A stretch of DNA of 64,000 bases from Talinum fruticosum (Eukaryota > Streptophyta > Magnoliopsida > Caryophyllales > Talinaceae). The translations under genes were made by a program, and so were the position numbers. The first letter of the stretch is position 1. Every line of letters begins with the position of its first letter. The notes below the pieces were generated by a model, which worked only from the letters and a program-made list of their open reading frames with translations, was not told the origin of the DNA and ran no database searches. This document shows, in pieces, positions 54,058 through 64,000 of this stretch. The DNA lies in the NCBI GenBank assembly GCA_021018815.1, contig JAITYX010000010.1, positions 1,488,001 to 1,552,000 of the forward strand. Direction: 5' to 3'.

Positions 54058-55218
54058 CCGCCTAGTTAGCCAAACTAGGATAAGCAAAATGAGATTTAAA
54101 AAGGATAAAGGAGCTTAGCTCAACTTTGATGCATTAGCATTCATGGATAAACTTGTCCGATTTTTACATGTAGCACTCTACATATATATAGAGCTAAAAA
54201 CTAGGGTTGCTACTTTAATCTAAGGGCTGAAAATAGCCTTACATAATCCTAGGGCTGTCACTACATTCAGCCAAAATAAAAGAAGACAAAAACAGTGGCC
54301 AATGAAGATAAAATGATCAGAATAAAAGGACATCCGCAAATGGTCCCCCTTGCTGTCGTTTTCAGTGCATCTTCCTGCAGCAGAGCCAACTTAAAATGGT
54401 GATATCTCTTGATTTACAGCTCCAATGGTGACGTGTAAGATATGCTTGGAAAGCTTGAGGAATAAACTTTTCAACCATATGTGGCTCGACCCATTTGAAG
54501 CTGTGAGCAAAACGTTATCACCAGAACAATCAGCAGAGGTCAGACTGGTCAGTAGAAATACCCGGTTTGATGTTCGGACCATTTTCTTTATTATCTCCAA
54601 CCTAAAAGACAATGCCCATAACCTGATATTAATCTGGACATGTCCAAGAATACCCTTGTGAAAATTGGAGACCAAAATCTAATCCATGGTTGACTGAACA
54701 CCCTTTTGAAGATGACCTTCAAGCGTCATTCTGAGTGCGCAACTTCCAGTTTGTGAGTCAAATTCAAATGCTCATAACTTGAGATTCCCACTCCAATTTA
54801 GATGTTCTTTATATGGTCAGGAAGCTTAGGATGTTAGCTTTCCACCCATATGTCATGAGGTGATGTTGGAGCTCCGAATCAGAAGATATGATCAAAACAA
54901 GGTGCAAGTGTCATCCTGGATGAGCAAGCTGCCAGTTTTAACAAAGGTCTTCCTTAGTTATTATCTCCGCATATATTCAAGATACCCATAAGTTTTTAAG
55001 CTTGAGGACATCATGAAGTACTTGTATGAATAATTTGGTAAGCAAACTCATAGCCGTTTGTGACTGAATGGCAGAACTTCCAACCCTTACAACACGAGAG
55101 AATTCTCGAGTCACTCGAAGCTTATGAAAAGGGGAAATAAGTGTGCTACCCAACTCAGTTTGATCGTGGATGGCTTTGGGCTTGGAGTATGTTGTAGCCC
55201 ATGGGTCTAGGTCCATCA
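54058..55218 (-). mobile_element. RT-J 3' LTR, U3-side part
   Basis: It resumes the LTR after RT-K. The TATATATA promoter is near 54181-54190. It starts (minus strand) TGATGGACCTAGACCC at 55218, next to the tract CAGGGAGAGGA. It also shows the intact target site of the solo LTR at 58468. Confidence 0.88.
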
Positions 55219-55445
55219 TCCTCTCCCTGTTTGAAAGAATTTGCCCTCAAATTCATTAGATGATCATCAACAAAACAGGAGAGTGAGTGGTAAGGCTGAC
55301 CATGGTTGGACAGAACATACTTTCTGAGTTGCTTCACCATTGGAAAGATGTTGCTGGTGCTTTCCAGCTCTTGGTTAGTACCCTTAATACTAGGCATTAG
55401 CTTAGGCCAACCCAAAGATGGTGGCCATTTCTTCCTAGCTTGCAT
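55219..55445 (-). pseudogene. Conserved tail, RT-J
   Basis: It starts MQARKKWPPSLGWPK and ends NLRANSFKQGEDDG, with few changes from RT-B (20273-20529). One base missing just upstream, relative to RT-B, separates it from the main frame. Confidence 0.65.
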
Positions 55446-57551
55446 CCATTCAAGCTTCCCGGTTTGACAACCATGCGCTTGCTTTGCATTTTGGGGCTGA
55501 ATTTGTAGGATGCTAGCCGATTAGTTGGCCTCATAAATGCACAACCAGATTTGGAAATATAATGGCACAATTTCATGAGCACAAGTACAAGAGTACTCTC
55601 CACAATCTTGGCAAATACACATAGGAACGTTAGGTGTTCCACATGAAGCTCACAAGCTGTCCATGGAGAATAAAAATCATGCTCAACCTTATGCACTTTG
55701 GACAGCATGCTCTCGGCCAGAATAGCATCCCTTCGGTTGGGGATCTTTGTGGCAAAATGCTCAACTCCTTGGCATGAAAAATACCTCCGGGCTTGACACC
55801 TTTTGTGAGAAGGAGTTGGGATTTTTGTGGGAATTTTTGTGGGAGAAATTGGGGCTGGACAGAATGAGACCAAGGCTGGACAGAATGTGTTTGTGGGGGA
55901 AATAAGGGCTGGACAGCATGAAAACACGGCTGGAACATGGGCTGGGCAGATTGTGTTGTGGCTGCTTGTTTGGTGGACAGAATGTAGAGGTTTTGGTGCC
56001 AAGTATGCTCTCCATAGTTGCCTTCACAGCCAGATTTGAAGGTCTCACAAATGCTATGGCACCACTTCATTGGCACAATTATAGAAACACTCTTCACATG
56101 TTTGGCATAGACACACAAAGATGTTAATGGCTCAAAATTAAATTCACAAGTTTCCAATAGAGATGAAAGCATATACCTCCTCTTGGAATTGTGCTTTGTC
56201 AAATACTCACAAGCCATTTGTACAAGAGTAATATTCAAGTGCTCATGCCAAGGGACTTTTCCCAACAATTCAACAACAATTTGTGTAGCCTCATGTAGAG
56301 GTTCCAAGAGTGTTCGGCCATCATCAAAGAACATAAAATAGGGGCTGTCCACAACCATCCGGTTTGCTCTCAAAACGGACTCACATAAATATGCCATGAA
56401 ATCAATTAGTGGGCTGTCCATTTGAGCTAACTCTCGGCTGCCAAATTGAGCTATCAAACATCTCATTTTCACACCCAAAATTTCATTAATAGTCATCAAA
56501 ACAGATTGCACATTGTAGAGCTCACAAACTTGGTCATTAGAACACATGAAGCCACTAGGAGTGCTTGACAACCCATATGGAATAGCTAGCCAATCCAACA
56601 ACCAAGGTCTATCCAATAACAAGTAACAAGCATCTAAAGTCATGATCATGCTCCAAAATTCTCCAAGATGATTCTTGTTACTACCAAAAATTTAGGACAC
56701 CAAAAATGTGATTGGAATCCTTTACCTTGTAATAAACATTGGAAGCCAAGTGGATGTAGGTTGACCGAAAGTTGGAGGCTCATGGGTTCCACCATGTCAA
56801 AGCTAGCCTCATGCTCTTCTTGCTCATCTTGCTCCTCAAGCAACTCATCAAACGTTGGAGGCAACTCAAAATCAATTGGTTGGCATACATCCTCCAATTT
56901 GTTCTCAATATGCTCATCAAACTTGGGAGACAAGGCAAAGTGTGGTTCATTCTCCTCTTGCTCCTCATGGAGCTCTTCACATTCAACCAAAGTAGAACTT
57001 GGTTGAGGGGTTGGAAAATTTTGTGGTGGAAGGGAAGGGTAGTCATTGAATGTTGGTGAGGGTTTTTGGGGGTTTTCTTTGTGAGGGGGTGTGGGATTTT
57101 GTGGGGGTAGAGATGGTTGGACCGTGGGGGAAATGTGGGGGCTGTTTTGTGGAGGTGAGTGGGGCTGGACATTTGGGGTTTTGGAAGGAGAAGAGGGGGC
57201 TGAAAGTTTAGGAGAAAAGGAAGATAAACTCCCCTTGTTAATAGGCTTGGTCTTGGATGGAGGATATTTGTAAGTAATTGGACCAAACCTTTTCAACAAC
57301 TTACCTCTCAACTTTCTCCATGTGTACACTTTCTCTTTGTCTTTCTTTTTCCTTCTCATCTTATAAGTTCTCCACCAAGTGAGGGCACAACTCCTCAACT
57401 TAGACACAACAATTTCTATCTTCTCATGCTCTTCTAAACTCAGATTTGCAAGGGCTTCTTCAACTTTGATAAACCAACTAGAAAACCGATCTTGTTGGCC
57501 ATAAAACTTGGGCACAAGGAGACTAGCCAACTCAAAATCAGAAGCGGTCAT
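55397..57551 (-). pseudogene. Gag-like protein with protease vestige and unknown modules, RT-J
   Basis: The ATG at 57551 opens 301 codons: gag core (ASLLVPKFYGQQDRFSSW, ALTWW, WRKLRGKLLKRFGP), a long proline-rich linker, acidic EELHEEQEENEPHF repeats and a protease-like end. A one-base loss near 56690 shifts to frame 56649-55630, which starts in DACYLLLDRPWLLDWL, the C-terminal protease block without DGGS. That frame continues with FMFFDDGRTLLEPLHEAT, LLETCEFNFEPLTSLCVYAK and MKWCHSICE. In the overlapping frame 56002-55397 are RRYFSCQGVEHFATKIPNRR (degenerate knuckle), TACELHVEHLTFLCVFAK and LVLMKLCHY. The two E/T-x-C-E modules are similar to each other and to those of RT-C and RT-E. Confidence 0.82.
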
Positions 57552-57718
57552 TTAAGCTCTCACAACCAAATGCAAAGTGGTGCTCAAGATGGTGAAAGAA
57601 AAAAAATGGGGCAGGAACTTTTTTTTTGTTGTTTTGGGGTTTTTTGTGGACTGATGTGTTTGGGGCAAAAGGGGTTGTGTTTGGGGTTAAGGAAGCTCAG
57701 CCAAGGAAAGACTCCAAA

Positions 57719-57729
57719 GCTCGATACCA
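57719..57729 (-). other. Primer-binding site, RT-J
   Basis: TGGTATCGAGC on the minus strand is one base short of the initiator-Met complement, as in RT-D. Confidence 0.8.
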
Positions 57730-57733
57730 AAAC

Positions 57734-60717
57734 TGATGTGCCAAAATGCAAGGCTACACCGATCCTAAAACAGAGTGAAATTATGCGCAGTTCTTAGTGG
57801 GTCGAATGACTCAGTAACTAGTTCCGAGGACTCGTGAAAGTTGGAACCGAGGACTAAGCCGGACTCGGACGACCGGAACCGAGGGCTCGGACTAACTAGA
57901 CAACTAAAATTGGGGACTCGGACTAACTCGGACAACCGAAACCGAGTATTAAGTCGGACTCGAAAACCGAACAGAGGACTTAGAATACCGAATCTGAGTG
58001 GCTTAGACGACGGATGGTCGGTTTCGGAATAAAGATGGTGGCCTCAAAAGAAGCTGGATTTTTGTGGGATGATGGTTAAGGGGTTAAGGAAGATGAAGGG
58101 AACATGTTTGGGCAGAATGGTGAGGGATAAATATGGAGAATGTTTATGAACATCCACTACGGATGCACACAACCAAGGGATAGTCTAACTTCACTTGGAT
58201 ACAGATTTCACCACCAAGCTTAGCTAGGGCTCAAAGGCTTGCACTGGATACGGATATCACCACCAAGCTTACCTAAGACTCTTTTGAACACCACCTAGTT
58301 AGCCAAACTAGGATAAGCAAAATGAGATTTAAAAAGGATAAAGGAGCTTAGCTTAACTTTGATGCATTAGCATTCATGGATAAACTTGTCTCGATTTTTA
58401 CATGCAGCACTCTACATATATATAGAGCTAAAAACTAGGGTTGCTACTTTAATCTAAGGGCTGAAAATGATGGAAAGTGGACAGCCCTAGACTATGGACC
58501 GAAGGCAAGTCATCGAATGAGATCAAGCACACATGAAAATCAACTAGCCACACTTGAATTTCCTTTGTTTATTTTTGAACCCGGAGGATAAAATGTCAAG
58601 AGTTTGGTCTTTCATGATTTCATGCTCATAAATAAAAGCTCATCCGAGGAGCCAAGTAAGATAGCCCAAAAGAATCAAGCTAGCCAAATTCTCCACGTTG
58701 AAGCAAGATGAGATTGGCCTTGTCAAAACCGTGAAGTGTCATTTGAACATAAATAATTTGATGCATGTTCTGGCCGGACCAAGGGATAATTTGCTGCATG
58801 TTCTGGCCGGTCCAAAGGTCCAAAAGAGCATAAGGTCACACGCCTAAGGAGAGCACTCAAGGGAGCCTAAAGGGGAGCATTCTAGAAGCACTCACCATGG
58901 TGGAAGATGGTTTGTTAGAAGCTTGCAAAAGGGAAAACAAACCATGGCCACATGTTCCCAATTCACCAAATGCTTGGCTAGAGTTCATCCTAACTTAACT
59001 TGGAGAGGAGGAAAGCATCTTTATTATTTTTAGATTTAATTTTCAGCTTAGCTAAATGTTATTTTGTTGCTTATAAATTCAGCAAGCCTAGCTCATGTAA
59101 ACACACTTTTGATGAATATATGAATTTGAGCTTTGCTCTTGAGATGGATTTCTCAACCTTTTGAATCCTCAAAGCTGTATCCGTGCTTGGCCTCACGGTG
59201 GTGTCCTTTGAGTCACTTAAGTCCCGGTGGTGTTTCTGTATCCGGATCACTTAGGTGCGCCCCTTGATTCACTCGGTGGTGTTTCTATATCCGAGCTTGA
59301 GTCAAGGTACTATCCAGCGACTTTGCCATTCCATACCTCACAATCTACCCAGCCATTTCACTCCAAATTTTAACCACAATCCTTCCAGCAAGTCTACTTC
59401 CATCCCTCCAATTTTCAGCTCCATCCAAGAACCCCTCCGTCCTCCACATCAAAACCAAACAAAGGGTATCAACCTGTACGTCCAGCCAGCAGCACCAACT
59501 TCTGGCTATTTGTTCAGGCAGTTCCCCTTATCCAAAATTCACGAAACTTGGCCACAACCTTCCTCCATCAGTTACCTCACTCCCCTCCAAGTTTCGTCCA
59601 AATCCAAGAACATTTACCCCTCTTTTCACCCTTTTCCCCAGAACCGCACCTGCAGGTCCTAATCTGCCCGGTTGTGTGTTTTGCGGTTTTTCCACCTTTT
59701 TCTTTGCTTCCGCCACTACACATCAGAAAATAGCCTTACATAATCCTAGGGTTGTCACTACATTCAGCCAAAATAAAAGAAGACAAAAACAGTGGCCAAT
59801 GAAGATAAAATGATCAAAATAAAAGGACAGCTGCAAATGGTCCCCCTTGCTGTCGTTTTCAGTGCATCTTCCTGCAGCAGAGCCAACTTAAAATGGTGAT
59901 ATCTCTTGATTTACAGCTCCAATTGTGACGTGTAAGATATGCTTGGAAAGCTTGAGGAATAAGCTTTTCAACCATATGTGGCTCGACCCATTTGAAGCTG
60001 TGAGCAAAACGTTATCACCAGAACAATCAGCAGAGGTCAGACTGGTCAATAGAAATACCCGGTTTGATGTTCGGACCATTTTCTTTATTATCTCCAATCT
60101 AAAAGACAATGCCCATAACCTGATATTAATCTGGACATGTCCAAGAATACCCTTGTGAAAATTGGAGACCAAAATCTAATCCATGGTTGACTGAACACCC
60201 TTTTTGAAGATGACCTTCAAGCGTCATTCTGAGTGCGCAACTTCCAGTTTCTGAGTCAACTTCAAATGCTCATAACTTGAGATTCCCAACTCCAATTTAG
60301 ATGTTCTTTATATGGTCAGGAAGCTTAGGATGTTAGCTTTCCATCTATATGTCATGAGGTGATGTTGGAGCTCCGGATCAGAAGATATGATCAAAACAAG
60401 GTGCAAGTGTCATCCTGGATGAGCAAGCTGCCAGTTTTAACAAAGGTCTTCCTCAGTTATTATCTCCGCATATATTCAAGATACCCATAAGTTTTTAAGC
60501 TTGAGGACATCATGAAGTACTTGTATGAATAATTTGGTAAGCAAACTCATAGCCGTTTGTGACTGAATGGCAGAACTTCCAACCCTTACAACACGAGAGA
60601 ATTCTGAGTCACTCGAAGCTTATGAAAAGAGGGAAATAAGTGTGCTACCCAACTCAGTTTGATCTTGGATGGCTTTGGGCTTGGAGTATGTTGTAGCCCA
60701 TGGGTCTAGGTCCATCA
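57734..60717 (-). mobile_element. RT-J 5' LTR, split by a solo LTR
   Basis: LTR pieces are 57734-58467 and 59731-60717. It starts TGATGGACCTAGACCC (minus strand, 60717) and ends GGCACATCA at 57734. Hairpins are near 58195-58310. Confidence 0.9.
58468..59725 (+). mobile_element. Solo LTR in the RT-J 5' LTR
   Basis: It runs TGATGGAAAGTGGACAGCC to CCGCCACTACACATCA with GAAAA duplicated (58463-58467, 59726-59730). Hairpins: CCGTG/CACGG; CCGG/CCGG with ACTTAA/TTAGGT (one G-U); CTCGG/CCGAG with CTTGA/TCAAG. Confidence 0.93.
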
Positions 60718-60722
60718 CGAAC

Positions 60723-61033
60723 ATGGTCTTGATGGTCCTCGAAATTATCCGGCAGCATGTAACAAAATACTTGGTTAAGCTCCTTTGGATATTTTTGGAC
60801 CGACCTTTGTACCATAAAATGGTTTACTCCTTAAGCATTATTTATTTATGTACTAATTGTCTTTGAAAGACAATTCTCATGGCCTTTCAAACTTCTTCAA
60901 ATCTTAGCTCGGTTTGTATTTCTTGGACTAGCATAGGAGTTTTTGGTGTAAAAATAAGCTTGACTCCTTTTATGCCTTGGCTTGAGAAACCCCAGGACTC
61001 TTGGAAATTAAGTTTGGATAGAAATATCCATCA
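60723..61033 (-). mobile_element. RT-I 3' LTR, U3 end
   Basis: The LTR begins (minus strand) TGATGGATATTTC at 61033 next to AACAAGGGGAGAA. It continues the LTR broken at 48752. Confidence 0.85.
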
Positions 61034-61399
61034 TTCTCCCCTTGTTAAAAGAATTTGTCCTCAAATTTACGCGGACAATATCTCCCAAGTGAGAAAAATC
61101 AAGATCAATGTAGCACATCTCTTGTCATCATAGGGCATTGTCTCTTATTTTCGGTCATTAGGGATGTGCCTTGCATGAGCATGAAGTTGATTGCTCTCCA
61201 CAAGTCCTTAGTAAGTACTTTCCATATGACTCTTCTTGTTGAGACAAGCATGACCAATGGGGTCAGGGATCATAGGGTTGCTCATGTTGCTTCTTTCTCT
61301 TCCCTTCGGCTAGATCACCTTGCTCATCATGCAAATCTCCAATTTAATTAGCACACAAGAGCCATACATGCTCATGGTTACAACCTTTTGATGGGAAGA
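61034..61399 (-). pseudogene. RT-I internal 3' end with polypurine tract
   Basis: The tract AACAAGGGGAGAA is at 61034-61046. The sequence matches the RT-C 3' internal end on both sides of X1, giving the pre-insertion site of X1. Upstream (61160-61399) only broken frames are seen. Confidence 0.7.
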
Positions 61400-62734
61400 T
61401 GATGGATATTGACCAAGGGCTACAACATACTTGTTCATGATCTCCTTACATGCCAAAAAGCCAAAAGCCATGAGTTCATGTCAAAGCTACAAAAGGAGCT
61501 TAAAACCGAGGGAGATCAATTTTGGCGCCTGAAGTCTACTTTCATGATTTGACTTTTACAAGCTTAATTAAAGCTTGGTGATTGAGGAAAATTATTTTTC
61601 ATGTCTTGAGGTACATAAATAATTGTTGCCAAGCAAAATATGTCACAAAGGTCGGTCCAAATACACAAGGAACTCAACCGAGCATTTTTGATACATGATG
61701 AGTATTTTGATACATGCTGTCCGGTTGTCTTTAAGGACCGAAGGGTCTATTATTAGCCCAGCCAAATGGGTCCTCAAATGGCGTAATACATGGCTGCACA
61801 AAGAAGGTTCAAGAACAAATCCCCAAGCACTAACATTAGTGGGAGAAGAGTGTGTTGGACCTCTGACAAGCTTCCTTGCACAAGGGGAAGGGAGATACTT
61901 GGCTGAAAATGCACAATGCATTTTCCACCACATGTTCCCTAGAGTTTCAAAGCTTGGCGTAGAATGGCCCTCCACATCCGGCCCTCCATCCTTACTTGAA
62001 GAAGGGGAAGCTCAATGCAAGCCTTAGATTATTATTTTGTTTTAAGCTTTATTTTATTTTCAGCATGCTTTTTATTTTCTATAAATAGCCCTTGCATTTA
62101 GCTTTGTAAAAAAATTAACTTTGAAGATGAATATATGAATGGATTTGAGCTGGATAGCTCGTTCCCCTTTTGAACCTCAATGCTGTACCCAAGTTGGCTA
62201 CTTGGTGGTGTTCTTTGAGTCCTCTAACCTACCGGTGGTGTTTCTTTATCCGGCAAGGTTATTGGTGCCCCTAGGCTTCCTCTTGGTGGTGTTTCTGTAT
62301 CCAAGGAGAAACCTCAGTTTTATCAATCGACTTTCCATATCCATAACTCCCAACCCACGCATCAACCTTGCCCCAAATTTCACCCACATCATTATACATG
62401 AGTTGAGTCCATTCCCTCCAAATCTCAGCTCAATCCAAGAAGAACTCCGCCCCCACCTTCGAATCTTACAAAGGGAGTCATCCTAGACAGTCAACCGAGA
62501 ACCCTGACTTTCAGCCCTCTGATCAAGGTGTTTCCAGCCTCCCAAAATTCCCCAATTTTTACCCAACCTACTTGGCCCAGTCAAGAACCATCCCACCAAA
62601 TTTCAGCTTAAAACTCCTCCATTTGCCTCCTCATTCACCCATTCTCCCAGAACCGCACCTGTAAGCCTGCATTCTGTCCAGTTGCTTGTTTGCGATTTTC
62701 CCTTTCTTTTTGCTTCCGCCCTCACTACACATCA
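61400..62734 (+). mobile_element. Probable solo LTR in RT-I
   Basis: It starts TGATGGATATTGACC and ends CCTCACTACACATCA, flanked by GAAGA and GAATA (one mismatch). Hairpins near 62185-62330 include CCAAGT/ACTTGG and CCGG/CCGG with outer stem AACCT/AGGTT. Confidence 0.82.
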
Positions 62735-62739
62735 GAATA

Positions 62740-63719
62740 ATTGGCACCAAGTACTCTCGGACAGCTTGCTTTTGGCCAGAACAGCATCAAGCACCCGGTT
62801 TGGGATTTTTGAGGAAAAATGGTCAACCCCTTGGCATCTAAAATACCTTTGGGCTGAATTGGGGCTATGGGAAATTTTGGGAGGTGGGTTTGGTTTTTTG
62901 TGGGAAAAATGGGGGCTGGACAGATTGTGTTTTTGTGGGTGAAAAGTGGTTCGGTTTTTGGCTTTTGGTTTGTGGACTTGGGTTCTTTTGAGTAGGGTAA
63001 AAGTGGGAGGGTCTAAGGACAATTTGTGGGCATTTTTGGGAGAGGCATGAGAGTCTCCATCATGGGCTAATCTCTTGTCAAATAATAAAGACCATTCCCA
63101 AAATGCAAACAAATGCTCACAAGCATAGCAACATTCCACATCTCAATAGTGCTCAACTTTACAAAGCCAAAAGAATTTAAGCAAGGATGAACAAAATTGC
63201 TTATACCTCCATGAGACCGTGGGATGTCATATTGAGGGAAGTGCTTTATGGCTTGAATTTCCAAACTCCCATTGCTAGTAGGCTCTTCTACCTCACTAGG
63301 CAATGAATGAAAGATTACACCTCCATGCTTCTTAACTTCAAGAAATTCTTGGCCATAATCATCAAAGATGGGAAGTAGTTCATCATGGCTCACAATTTGC
63401 TCCTCTTGAGGTGGGTTGGACAAACCCAATATTTCTTGCTCAACCAAAACTTCACATGAAAAATGGTAATTGATTTCTTCCTCATTAGTAGATGAAGAAA
63501 TTTCTTCCAAAACATCTCCATCATGCTCATCAAATTTAGGAGGCAAATCAAAATCATTTGTTGGTTGGCAATCCTCCAATGCACTTTCATCATACTCATC
63601 AAACTTTGGAGACAAACCAAAGTTGGGCTCAATTTCCTTTTAAATAGGAAAAAGAGGGGCGGCTATGGATTTAGGTGAGGGAAGTGGGGGTTTTGTGGGG
63701 GTCGAAAGGGTTCCATGGA
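62740..63719 (-). pseudogene. Gag-like protein of RT-I, N-terminus missing
   Basis: The minus-strand frame 63632-63067 has acidic repeats (KFDEYDESALEDCQP, KFDEHDGDVLEE), LVEQEILGLSNPPQEEQ and SEVEEPTSNGS, closely matching RT-C residues 130-310. After a frameshift near 63100, frame 63139-62732 has SLLFDKRLAHDGDSH (protease vestige), a proline-rich stretch and RYFRCQGVDHFSSKIPNR (degenerate knuckle), then AKSKLSES. The solo LTR at 62734 ends it. The gag core is absent because another LTR fragment begins at about 63720. Confidence 0.82.
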
Positions 63720-63987
63720 CTACTTGAGGCACCGAGGTATAGGTTGGATACAAAACACCACCAGCTTGCTCCAAGGACTTAAGAGGTCACCACTTAGCTT
63801 GCCAAAATGAGATAAGTAATCAAGAATTTTGGGGGTGAACAGCACTTAGCTCACTCGGTTTTCTCATTCAATTCAATTCAATGTGTAATACAGATCGAGT
63901 ATAGAGCACTATTTGTAATACAGATCTTGTACTTTAGCTAGTAAGTCATGACCCTTAGTAGCTTGGTTAGTAGGAAGGTCTCCATCA
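63720..63987 (-). mobile_element. LTR fragment at the window edge
   Basis: On the minus strand it reads TGATGGAGACC (63987) through leader-like sequence with weak TGGTG/TGTATCC motifs to about 63720. It resembles the RT-D LTR leader but is short and internally deleted. The last 13 bases of the window are unassigned. Confidence 0.5.
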
Positions 63988-64000
63988 GTTGGGGTTTGAT

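Larger units (their letters stand above)
48753..60717 (-). mobile_element. RT-J: gag-only element of the RT-B family, minus strand
   Basis: The 3' LTR is 48753-49322 plus 54058-55218 (split by RT-K); the 5' LTR is 57734-58467 plus 59731-60717 (split by a solo LTR). CAAAC and CGAAC flank it (48748-48752, 60718-60722; one mismatch). The internal region (55219-57733) encodes Gag, a protease vestige, modules of unknown function and the conserved tail, but no RT or integrase. Confidence 0.93.
47516..63719 (-). mobile_element. RT-I: gag-only element of the RT-C family, minus strand
   Basis: Its 3' LTR is 47516-48752 plus 60723-61033, split by RT-J. Internal sequence is 61034-61399 and 62735-63719, split by a solo LTR. 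Protein and 3' sequences match RT-C. The N-terminal gag part and 5' LTR are replaced after 63719 by another LTR fragment. TCTAT (47511-47515) borders the left end; no right partner is visible. Confidence 0.82.

Noticed and set aside
1..64000. tRNA genes suggested by TGGTATCAGAGC
   Set aside because: These are 12-base primer-binding sites next to LTR ends, with no tRNA body around them.

Overview
The window is plant heterochromatin-type DNA made almost entirely of LTR retrotransposons inserted into one another. No host gene, tRNA, rRNA or CRISPR array was seen. The plant assignment rests on Ty3/Gypsy order (protease, RT, RNase H, integrase), primer sites matching the 3' end of plant initiator-Met tRNA (TGGTATCAGAGC), 5-bp target duplications, and the PR/RT/IN sequence style of plant chromovirus-like elements. 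I cannot name the species. Labels RT-A to RT-K are mine.

Layout, left half. RT-A (+) begins left of the window and ends at 25110. It carries PR-RT-RH-IN but no gag. Its 3' LTR was split by a solo LTR (5631-6594) and by RT-B (+, 7313-25055, gag only). The 5' LTR of RT-B was split by RT-C (+, 8469-17545, gag only), which itself holds a solo LTR and a 3.1-kb LTR of an unrelated family (X1). The 3' LTR of RT-B holds a second copy of that family (X2). RT-A sits in the integrase of RT-D (-, 25111-35821), an old gag-pol element that also received RT-E (-, 27245-32248), two solo LTRs and a 161-bp inverted repeat. RT-D in turn sits in an LTR of RT-F. That is at least six nesting levels, and several pre-insertion sites can be read from uninterrupted paralogous copies in the same window.

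Middle (35.8-47.5 kb). Rearranged debris: RT-F internal DNA, a chimera (RT-G) with gag forward and RH-RT inverted, LTR fragments, and RT-H, a gag-PR fragment with a clear CCHC knuckle. Right half. RT-I (-, 47516 to about 63719, gag only) was split by RT-J (-, 48753-60717, gag only), whose 3' LTR was split by RT-K (+, 49323-54052, protease plus an unrecognised domain).

Themes. (1) Proteins are divided between elements: gag-only (RT-B, C, I, J), protease plus unknown domain (RT-E, K) and pol without gag (RT-A), all with related LTR leaders and primer sites, which suggests helper-dependent families. (2) Most LTRs of the main group carry three hairpins downstream of the TATA box whose stems change by compensatory substitution while the loop TGGTGTTTCTGTAT stays constant; X2 has its own covarying hairpins with another constant loop. 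(3) RT-E has two nearly identical LTRs, so it moved very recently.
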